64,000 nucleotides of DNA from Spongiactinospora rosea (GTDB taxonomy: Bacteria > Actinomycetota > Actinomycetes > Streptosporangiales > Streptosporangiaceae). Each line of letters begins with the position of its first letter. Within the stretch, counting starts at the first letter, position 1. Below, piece after piece: positions 57,962 to 64,000 of this stretch. The notes under the pieces were generated by a model, which was not told the DNA's origin, searched no databases, and saw only the letters and a program-made list of their open reading frames with translations. A program made the position numbers and the translations under genes. The stretch is from assembly GCF_003315795.1 (NCBI RefSeq), contig NZ_QMEY01000011.1, positions 204,256 to 268,255 of the forward strand, in the 5' to 3' direction.

Positions 57962-58477
57962 GTGAGCCAGAAGACATCCCAGCCGCGCATCGTCGTGGGC
58001 TTCAGCCGCTCGTCGGCCTCGATCGCGGCCCTGCTCTGGGCGCTCGGCGAGGCGGCACTCCGCGAGGCCGTGGTCTCCCCCGTACACGCATGGCAGTGGT
58101 CCGGGGAGTCCCGGGCGTCCTACGCGCCGATGGGCACCTGGCGATGTCGCGACGACGAACTCGCCGCCGTACGGCGGGAGATCGTCCGGGCGGTCGCCGA
58201 ACTGACCCCCCGGCCGCTGCTGCCACCGGCCCCGGTCATCGACCAGGGGCCCGCCGTACAGGTGCTGCTGCGGCACGCCGAGACGGCCGATCTGCTCGTC
58301 CTCGGCAGCCGGCCCTACGACCCGGACTCCCCCGCCCCGATGGGGGCGGTGCTGGCCGCCTGCGTACCGCGCTCGGCGTGCCCGGTCGTGGTGGTGACGC
58401 CCGGCAGGGTGGCCCCGCCGCGGCAGGCACGGCCGGCGGCGCTGGCGCTGTCCGGCAGGCCACCGGGCGTCACATGA
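57962..58477 (+). CDS. Universal stress protein (UspA) domain protein
   Basis: A 171-residue UspA-fold protein: RIVVGFSRSSASIAALLWAL start, a HAWQW strand, a TADLLVLGSRPYD segment and a CPVVVVTP end. The ATP-binding G-x(2)-G-x(9)-G-S/T motif is broken (GSRPYDPDSPAPMG), so nucleotide binding is doubtful. It has a normal single-domain length. The GTG start follows a promoter directly. Its role is probably stress-linked, but the target is unknown. Confidence 0.8.
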   Translation: MSQKTSQPRIVVGFSRSSASIAALLWALGEAALREAVVSPVHAWQWSGESRASYAPMGTWRCRDDELAAVRREIVRAVAELTPRPLLPPAPVIDQGPAVQVLLRHAETADLLVLGSRPYDPDSPAPMGAVLAACVPRSACPVVVVTPGRVAPPRQARPAALALSGRPPGVT

Positions 58478-58492
58478 GCGCCGGGGCGCGGA

Positions 58493-59260
58493 TCAGGTGA
58501 TCCTGTGCAGCTCCCTGGCCGCCGTCCTGGCCAGGGTCTCCACCTGCTCGTCGGACAGCGCGCCGGTCGCCCGCGAGCGGATGAACCGCGGGATGCGCCG
58601 GGGCCGCAGCAGCGTCAGCCGCTCGGCCGAGACGATGCCACCGCGCGGCATGCTGCCGCCGTAGACGGCCAGCAGCGCCTCGATGGTGACCGGGATACCG
58701 GACTTCTCGGTGAGCACGGTGGCCAGCCGCTCGGCCGCCTGGTTCAGCCCGTCGGCCATCTTGGTGCCGTACTTCTCGCCGAAGAACAGCCGCCCGCCGT
58801 ACTGGGCCAGCTCGGTCTCGGGGCCGAACGCCTCGTTGTCCACGATCCACACGCCGCCGGGGCCGATCAGCAGGTGGTCGATGGACGCCTCACCGCGCAC
58901 GGCGCGGCCGTTCAGCACCTTGTAGCCCTCCTTGGTGAGGCGGCGGCGCAGGATGCGCCCGGTGAGCACCTCGCCCTTGCGTTTGCCGCGCCAGACGGCG
59001 GTGCGCTCGTGCGCGTACCACGCCACCACCGCGTCGGCCACCGCGACGATCACCGCGACCGCGATGCCGAACAGGACGGGCTGCGGGATCGAGAAGCGGG
59101 CCGCGAGCGCGAGCCCGGCGGCCAGGCCGACGGCGGCCTTGACCGCGCGCATCCTCCTGCGCTCGCCGATCCCCTCGACCCAGAACTTCTCGTACATCTG
59201 CTGCGGTGACGCGCCGGTGAACTTGTCGTCCTGTGGCACGTAGATGGATCCGCCTGGCAT
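58493..59260 (-). CDS. NERD-domain (nuclease-related) membrane protein
   Basis: A 255-residue protein. Two hydrophobic helices (about 42-85) precede a NERD domain (about 100-230) with EVLTGRILRRRLTKEGYKVLNGR, the acidic GEASIDHLLIGPGGVWIVDNEAF core and a Q-x-x-E-R-L helix. NERD is a restriction-endonuclease-like fold of unknown target. The catalytic D and E/x-K pattern is partly kept (IDHLLIGPGGVWIVDNEA has Asn where Lys is usual), so it may be inactive. The ATG at 59260 is chosen over an upstream one at 59335 that adds low-quality sequence. Confidence 0.82.
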   Translation of the reverse strand: MPGGSIYVPQDDKFTGASPQQMYEKFWVEGIGERRRMRAVKAAVGLAAGLALAARFSIPQPVLFGIAVAVIVAVADAVVAWYAHERTAVWRGKRKGEVLTGRILRRRLTKEGYKVLNGRAVRGEASIDHLLIGPGGVWIVDNEAFGPETELAQYGGRLFFGEKYGTKMADGLNQAAERLATVLTEKSGIPVTIEALLAVYGGSMPRGGIVSAERLTLLRPRRIPRFIRSRATGALSDEQVETLARTAARELHRIT

Positions 59261-59419
59261 GTCCCTCGCCGCTTCCCGACTCAGTGAATCGTCGAAACCA
59301 CCTGCATTTGGGCATGGACGAGCGATCTGCCACATCGAAGACCCTCGCCAAAAGGTTGGATTCCCCTGTGGAAGTCCCGGAATCCTAGGGGTGATGGTAA
59401 TCGACCGGCCGCGCCAGGG

Positions 59420-60100
59420 TCAGGGCCCCCTCCGGCCGCCGTCTTCTTCCAGGCGCTCGCCGAGCATCCCGGACAGCAGTTCGTGCAGCGCCGCCCGCAG
59501 CTCCTCCACGGTGTACTTGCCTCCGGCCCCGGCCACGGCGTCGAAGAGCAGGCCGTCCGTGAACGCCACGAGCCGGGCGCCCTGGCGTACCGGATCGGCC
59601 GCGCCGACGGCGGCGAGCAGACCGGCCGCGGTCTCCCGCAGCCGCCCGCCGATCCGGTCGTAGATGACCCGCAGCTCGGGCCTGCGGGTGGCCTCCAGGG
59701 CGAGCTCGTAGCGGGCCAGGGTGCGCTCGCGGCCCTCGCCGAGCTGCGCGTACACGATGCGCGCCACCATGTCGGCGAGCCCGCGCGGATCGGCGGGCGG
59801 CTCGCTCAGCTCCCTCACATAGACGGCGGCCTCGAGCATGGTCAGGCGTTCCAGGGTCAGCTCCAGCAGGGCGGCGCGGGTGCGGGCCAGGTTGGAGGTC
59901 GATCCGGGCGGGAGGCTCGCGGCCTCGTCGACCGCCCGGTGGGTGAGGCCGCGCATGCCGCGCTCGACCAGGAGCGCGATGGCCGTGTCGGCGACGCGCG
60001 TGGCACGCGGGCTGCTGGGGCCGGTCATGTCCCTGGAGTCGGCCGCGTCCCTGGAGTCGGCCACGTCGCTGGAGTCGGCCACGTCCCTGGAGTCGGTCAC
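59420..60100 (-). CDS. TetR-family regulator with repeated N-terminal leader
   Basis: A 226-residue TetR protein. The winged region is about 35-80 (TAIALLVERGMRGLTHRAVDEAASLPPGSTSNLARTRAALL), matching the TetR-N helix-turn-helix with a PPGSTSN turn. Residues 1-24 are a repeat of SRDVAD-type units coded by an 18-bp tandem repeat (about 60033-60098); an ATG at 60028 after it is an alternative start that would remove the repeat. It is divergent from the monooxygenase gene across 55 bp that hold two operators, so it most likely represses both genes. Confidence 0.9.
   Translation of the reverse strand: MTDSRDVADSSDVADSRDAADSRDMTGPSSPRATRVADTAIALLVERGMRGLTHRAVDEAASLPPGSTSNLARTRAALLELTLERLTMLEAAVYVRELSEPPADPRGLADMVARIVYAQLGEGRERTLARYELALEATRRPELRVIYDRIGGRLRETAAGLLAAVGAADPVRQGARLVAFTDGLLFDAVAGAGGKYTVEELRAALHELLSGMLGERLEEDGGRRGP
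60033..60098 (-). repeat. 18-bp tandem repeat at the TetR 5' end
   Basis: About four copies of an 18-bp unit that contains CTGGAGTCGGCC on the plus strand. If the start is at 60100 it codes for a six-residue repeat; if at 60028 it is leader sequence. Confidence 0.75.
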
Positions 60101-60108
60101 GGCCCCAT

Positions 60109-60143
60109 ACTACATGTGTAGTAATCTGTACTACAGGTGTAGT
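60109..60143. promoter_or_regulatory. Two tandem TetR operators in a divergent promoter
   Basis: ACTACATGTGTAGT (60109-60122) and ACTACAGGTGTAGT (60130-60143) share the palindrome ACTACA-NN-TGTAGT. Their centres are 21 bp apart, that is two helical turns, so two dimers can bind on one face of the DNA. They fill the gap between the regulator and the monooxygenase. Confidence 0.85.
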
Positions 60144-60155
60144 TGAGGAGGCGCG

Positions 60156-61370
60156 ATGCGTGCGATAGTGATCGGTGGTGGGATCGGCGGGCTGACCGCT
60201 GCGGTCGCGCTGACCCGGCGGGGCTGGTCGGTGACGGTGCTGGAACAGGCTCCCGTGCTGGAGCCGGTGGGCGCGGGGATCGCGGTGTCGGCAAACGCGC
60301 TCTACGCGCTCGACTCCATCGGGGCGGGCGCGGCTGTACGGCGGCTGGCCTCCATCCAGGGCGACGCGGGCATCCGCCGGCGTGACGGCAAATGGCTCAC
60401 CCGCACCAGCGAGGCCCAGGCCAGGGAACGCTACGGGGCCTCGATCGTGGTCCTGCTGCGGGCCACGCTGGTCGGCATCCTGGTCGATCTGCTGCCCGAG
60501 GGCGCGCTCCGGCTCGGTACGGCCGTCATCGGCATCGACGCCGACACCGGCACGGTCACCACCGACACGGGCGAACTGTCGGCCGACCTGGTCGTCGCCG
60601 CCGACGGCATCCACTCCCTCGCCAGGCGGACGCTCTTTCCCGCCCACCCCGGCCCAGTCTACGCGGGCGTGACGGCTTGGCGGCTGGTCACCCGGCGTCC
60701 CGAGATGGACTTCGGGGCCACCGAGTCATGGGGGGCGGGGCTCGCGTTCGGGGTGACGCCGCTGGCCGGCGACCTGGTGTACTGCTACGCCAGCGACACC
60801 GTGCCCGCGGGCGGCTCGGCGGCGGACGGCTCGGCGGACGGCTCGGCGGGCGGCGAGAAGGCCGAGCTGATCCGGTTGTTCGGCGGCTGGCACGACCCGA
60901 TCCCGCAGATCCTGCGCAACGTCGAGCCCGCCGCGATCCTGCGCCACGACCTCTACTCGCTGGACGAGCCGCTGCCCGCCTTCCACCGCGGCAAGGTGGC
61001 GCTGCTCGGCGACGCGGCGCACGCCATGACGCCCAACCTCGGCCAGGGCGGCTGCCAGGCCATGGAGGACGCGGTCGTCCTGGCCGGGCTGGCCGACCGG
61101 CCCGGCGGCCTGGCCGCCTACACCGCGGCCCGGCGGCCCAGGACCACCAGGATCGTGGCCCGCTCCCGGGCGATCGGGCGGCTGACCCGGCTGCGCAACC
61201 CGCTCGCCGTGGCGCTGCGCGACACCTCGATGCTGCTGGGCGACCGGTTCACCCGGTCGTTCATGCTGCGTCGGCTCGACGACGTACTGGGCTGGCGCCC
61301 GCCTACCCCACCGGAGCCGGAGCGGGCGCCGCGGGCACCTGATGGTGGTGGTCCGGCGACAGACGGCTGA
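60156..61370 (+). CDS. FAD-dependent monooxygenase
   Basis: A 404-residue flavoprotein of the PHBH/salicylate-hydroxylase class. The dinucleotide site GGGIGG is at 7-12, the DG motif is VVAADGIHSLAR near 147-158, and the second FAD site is LLGDAAHAMTPNLGQGG near 285-301. A low-complexity SADGSADGSAGG insert is near 225. It uses NAD(P)H and O2 to hydroxylate or epoxidise an aromatic compound. The start has GAGGAGG. The divergent TetR regulator suggests induction by an aromatic or drug-like ligand, and possible inactivation of it. Confidence 0.9.
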   Translation: MRAIVIGGGIGGLTAAVALTRRGWSVTVLEQAPVLEPVGAGIAVSANALYALDSIGAGAAVRRLASIQGDAGIRRRDGKWLTRTSEAQARERYGASIVVLLRATLVGILVDLLPEGALRLGTAVIGIDADTGTVTTDTGELSADLVVAADGIHSLARRTLFPAHPGPVYAGVTAWRLVTRRPEMDFGATESWGAGLAFGVTPLAGDLVYCYASDTVPAGGSAADGSADGSAGGEKAELIRLFGGWHDPIPQILRNVEPAAILRHDLYSLDEPLPAFHRGKVALLGDAAHAMTPNLGQGGCQAMEDAVVLAGLADRPGGLAAYTAARRPRTTRIVARSRAIGRLTRLRNPLAVALRDTSMLLGDRFTRSFMLRRLDDVLGWRPPTPPEPERAPRAPDGGGPATDG

Positions 61371-62163
61371 GCGTGACCGTGCCCGCCACCAGCACCGCGG
61401 CGGCGATCAGGGCGGGTACGGCGGTGCCCGCCTCGGTCGGCAGCGGCTCACCGAGCAGCACCGCCCCCGCCAGCACCGACGTGATCGGGTCCACCACCTG
61501 AACCCCGGCGTAGGCGACCCCGAAATAGCCCACCGCGTAGGACTTCTGCAACAACACCACGGCGCAGCAGAGCAGCACCGGGATGGCCACCGAGTACCAC
61601 GTCAGCAGGTTGGCCAGGTCGCCTTCCAGGCCCCCGCCCACGACCCGCACGAAGGTGGACACGCTGGCCGTCACCGCGCCCGCCCCCACCGCGTGCAGCA
61701 GCGCCTTCGCCGGCCCGGCGGCCCGGCGCGCCGCCAGCAGGCAGACCAGCACGATCACGCCCACACAGGCCAGGAACCCGAACGCGCCACGGTCGCTCAG
61801 CACCGGCCGCGACGCCTCGTGCGGGACCAGCAGCATCAGGCCGAGCAGCCCGCCCGCGACCGCGATGGAACCGAGGATCTCGGCCCGGTGCGGCCGCCTG
61901 CCGTACATCATGGCGGCCAGCGGCACCGCGAAGACCAGCGTCGCCACACTGACCGGCTGAATCGCGACCAGCGGCGCCAGCGAAAGGGCCACCGCGTGCA
62001 GGCACGCGCCGGTGAAGCCGATCGCTCCGCCGACCCACCAGCGGACGCTCTTGGCCAGCTTCAGCGTCGCGCCGTCACGCACCGCCTCGAACTGCTGCAG
62101 CGCCGCGCCCAGCGCGTATCCGAGCGCCCCGACCAGTGCGATCGACACGCCTGCCCACGTCAT
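61303..62163 (-). CDS. DMT/NIPA-like multi-helix transporter
   Basis: A 286-residue protein with nine or ten hydrophobic segments, resembling the drug/metabolite transporter superfamily (NIPA/EamA type): MTWAGVSIALVGALGYALGAALQQ start, SLAPLVAIQPVSVATLVFAVPLAA, and a second half with the parallel VQVVDPITSVLAGAVLLGE. The ATG at 62163 begins the first helix; an open frame upstream is not signal-like. Its 3' end overlaps the monooxygenase gene by 68 bp. The substrate could be a cation or metabolite. Confidence 0.83.
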   Translation of the reverse strand: MTWAGVSIALVGALGYALGAALQQFEAVRDGATLKLAKSVRWWVGGAIGFTGACLHAVALSLAPLVAIQPVSVATLVFAVPLAAMMYGRRPHRAEILGSIAVAGGLLGLMLLVPHEASRPVLSDRGAFGFLACVGVIVLVCLLAARRAAGPAKALLHAVGAGAVTASVSTFVRVVGGGLEGDLANLLTWYSVAIPVLLCCAVVLLQKSYAVGYFGVAYAGVQVVDPITSVLAGAVLLGEPLPTEAGTAVPALIAAAVLVAGTVTLSRLSPDHHHQVPAAPAPAPVG

Positions 62164-62298
62164 CGGCTCCCGCCCGCGGGTGCGGCGGGCGCGGGCATGG
62201 GAAAGGCATGGCGTCGCAAGAGCATTCCCCAAGCTTAGGGACTCTTGAACGCGCTCATTCCCACTTCCGTCTTACGTGCGGCCCAACGGCGTCGAAAT

Positions 62299-62661
62299 TC
62301 AGGCGTTCCGCTCGGGACAGACATCGAACAGATGGCCTTCGGGGTCGGCCAGCACGACCCAGTCCGTACTGGGCTGGAAGTCCGGCTTGCTGGCCCCGAG
62401 GGCGACGTACTCCTCCACGGCCTTGGCCACATCGGGCACCCGCACATCGATGTGGAACTGCTTGCCGGGGCCGGGCCAGGCGGCGGGGGTACGCTCGGGC
62501 ACCCGCTGGAAGTAGATCGAGGTCGTACCGTCACCGATACCGGCGTACTCGTCCTCGGCGTACTGCACCTCGAACCCGAGGATCTCGGCATAGAACTCGG
62601 CGAGCCGCCTCGGCTCCGCACAGTCAATGGTGAAGGCGATCAGTTTCGCAGTCGTCGTCAT
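62299..62661 (-). CDS. VOC-family (glyoxalase/bleomycin-resistance-like) protein
   Basis: A 120-residue VOC protein: LIAFTIDCAEPRRLAEFYAEILGFEV start, IYFQRVPERTPAAWPGPGKQFHIDVRV and DWVVLADPEGHLFDVCPE end. The metal-site pattern here is weak (usual H/E ligands partly replaced, H-I-D-V and E-G-H), so it may bind a ligand rather than catalyse. It is the typical single-domain size. An AAA-start region with a good spacing to the ATG is seen. Its function is unknown. Confidence 0.85.
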   Translation of the reverse strand: MTTTAKLIAFTIDCAEPRRLAEFYAEILGFEVQYAEDEYAGIGDGTTSIYFQRVPERTPAAWPGPGKQFHIDVRVPDVAKAVEEYVALGASKPDFQPSTDWVVLADPEGHLFDVCPERNA

Positions 62662-63504
62662 GCCTCAGACCCTGCCCCCCATACCTGCCACCCTCCGTCA
62701 GGTATCCCCAAGACATCCAACCGCCCCAGGAGATATTCCATAGTCCTCCTGCCCCCCACCCCTGCCACCTCAGCCGATATCCCGCGCCCCACCGCCCCAC
62801 CGCTCCCAATCGCCGTCGCTTCGCTCAGCCCTGTTTCCCATGTCGGGCTCCGCCCGACGCTCGTGCCACCGGCAAGTCCGTAACCCGCTTCCCACCAGTT
62901 CCCCACCCCGCCAACCTGGCCACTCACACCCCACCGAACGCCCCCCGGCAGGCATATCCCTCACCCCATGCCGATACACCCACTGGCATCCCCCGTCGCC
63001 ATCAGCCCATATCCCACACTCCTCCGTCCCGACCACTCCCAATCGCCTTCGCTTCGCTCAGCCCTGTTTCCTGTGTCGGGCTCCGCCCGACGCTCGCGCC
63101 ACCAGCAAGTCCATAACTCGCGTCCCACCAGCCCACCGACCTCACCCACCCGGCCACGAGCCACACCGCCCCGAACCCCCTGACGGGCCTACCTGCCGCC
63201 CCGTACCACGTGAACCCACAGACATTCGTGACCATCGTTTTCGCCTTGCTCAGCCACGCCTCCCGCGTTGGGCTCCGCCCGACCCTGCGCCATCAAGAAG
63301 CCCGTAACCGGCAGCCCACCGGCTCACCGATTTCGCCGACCTGTCCATGAGCCACGCCATGGCGGGAGCGCCCGCAAAGATCAGCCCGCCTCGGCGTCTG
63401 CGATCACGCGTACCTCGAACTGGGGCAACGCCTAGGAGTCCGGAGGCCGTACGTCCCCGTCGGCCACGCGCTGCTGACGAGAGGGCCGATGCCCGACGCG
63501 TTCC
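62662..63504. other. 843-bp non-coding region with three dispersed hairpin repeats
   Basis: No gene is supported: codon bias is absent and the frames that stay open are repeats of each other. Three repeats of about 100 bp start near 62803, 63035 and 63232. The first two share CTCCCAATCGCC and TTCGCTCAGCCCTGTTTC, and all three have a GGGCTCC-GCCCGA hairpin. Confidence 0.6.
62803..63330. repeat. Dispersed imperfect repeat family, three copies
   Basis: Copies near 62803-62900, 63035-63135 and 63232-63330. The hairpin TCGGGCTCCGCCCGA is at 62843-62857 and 63076-63090; copy 3 has TTGGGCTCCGCCCGA at 63267-63281. Spacing is 233 and 191 bp. Copies 1 and 2 are the closest; copy 3 is degenerate. Confidence 0.75.
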
Positions 63505-63861
63505 TCAGAGAGCGAGCATGGCTTCGCGCAAGTGGTCGTCAATGTCTCCAACGAACCCCTCTGACCGCCACGGCTGAAGGCGTCTGCGAACCTCCGCGAT
63601 GCGGGCGGTCGGCACCCGGGCCCGGGTGGCACCGGCCACGTCGATGCACTGGTGCAGTACGTCGGAAGCCGCCTCGGGGCTGCCCATCTGCAGCCGCGCC
63701 AAGGCCAGGTCGGCGGCCACGATCGCACGCTGAACGGCCTGACGGGGATGGGTCGTTGAGTCGGCCTGGGGCGCGGTGCCGGCGTTGCCGCCGGTCCGTT
63801 TCCCCAGACCGCTCGCCGAACCCGGCGTGCCCATCTCTGAGCACCGGGCTCTCCACGGCAT
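63505..63861 (-). pseudogene. C-terminal remnant of an XRE/TPR-type regulator, possibly broken
   Basis: The last 70 residues (AIVAADLALARLQMGSPEAASDVLHQCIDVAGATRARVPTARIAEVRRRL...) look like the TPR-like end of actinomycete XRE regulators. The frame upstream is low-quality, and a different frame (63539-63988) carries the better-looking upstream part, so a frameshift or decay is likely. The gene would continue beyond the window's right edge, so it cannot be judged completely. Confidence 0.35.
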
Positions 63862-64000
63862 CTGCCGTCAGGCGGGGCCGGACAAAGTCCAGGGGCCGCG
63901 GATCGAGTAACCCCGATAGCGGTAACGCCTCACCGATACCGCCCGCAGATCGAACAACTCGATCCCATCCGCCGAGGGTCTGCGCCACCGGCCGGTAGAG

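Noticed and set aside
62658..63235. Several short overlapping minus-strand frames
   Set aside because: They all read the same repeat family (VGRSPTxETGLSE-type text) and lack coding bias; they are repeats, not genes.

Overview
The window comes from a high-GC actinomycete chromosome. Support for this: roughly 70% GC with strong GC3 coding bias, frequent GTG/TTG starts, a SARP/BTAD regulator, PASTA-less Ser/Thr kinases, DUF2510 and DUF4032 proteins, and an orn-tRNA-His pair. The gene families fit Streptosporangiales (Nonomuraea/Streptosporangium-like) better than Streptomyces, but that is inference. I see no mobile element, phage, CRISPR array or rRNA. One tRNA gene (His) is present.

Layout. 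0-3.5 kb: envelope genes (end of a membrane protein, GT4 glycosyltransferase, PIG-L deacetylase, UPF0104 membrane protein). 3.6-12.3 kb: a large SARP-AAA regulator, a secreted protein, a DedA-like protein behind an IdeR/DmdR-type iron box, a D,D-carboxypeptidase, a small secreted protein plus a GH18 chitinase behind a palindromic operator, and a TrmH-type methyltransferase. 12.3-16.2 kb: a membrane-anchored solute-binding/VWA protein and an ECF sigma factor that carries its own zinc finger, membrane anchor and ectodomain. 16.4-30.9 kb: a cluster for making and exporting an exopolysaccharide or wall polysaccharide (GNAT/BioF2-like ligase, several GT2 enzymes, NodB deacetylase, flippase, DegT-like PLP enzyme, GH26-like enzyme, and a giant GT2-membrane fusion), with similar small membrane proteins at both ends. 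30.8-33.2 kb: a MocR regulator divergent from a PNPOx-family protein. 33.3-40.2 kb: two transmembrane Ser/Thr kinases, a pseudokinase and a DUF2510 protein. 40.2-43.5 kb: orn, tRNA-His, a small LuxR regulator, lysine 6-aminotransferase and a peptidoglycan-binding protein. 43.8-47.5 kb: a spermidine-synthase-like protein, a PBP whose active-site motifs are all destroyed, a SodC-like lipoprotein and a pterin dehydratase. 47.5-50.9 kb: an NgcEFG-type chitobiose/GlcNAc ABC transporter behind the same 17-bp operator that precedes the chitinase. 51-57 kb: TetR plus acyltransferase, an M43 protease, a DUF4032 protein, an alpha/beta hydrolase, and an RlpA/DPBB-like wall protein with a c-di-AMP (ydaO-type) riboswitch in its leader. 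58-62.7 kb: a universal stress protein, a NERD protein, a TetR/FAD-monooxygenase divergon with two operators, a DMT-type transporter and a VOC protein. 62.7-64 kb: non-coding DNA with three hairpin-bearing repeats and a regulator remnant.

How the genes fit together. The window is dominated by cell-envelope and extracellular-glycan functions under layered control. Chitinase and NgcEFG, 39 kb apart, appear to belong to one regulon. A c-di-AMP switch, a self-contained sigma factor, a kinase/pseudokinase cassette and a dead transpeptidase all point to envelope sensing. All functional statements come from reading the sequence and from family knowledge; no database search was run.
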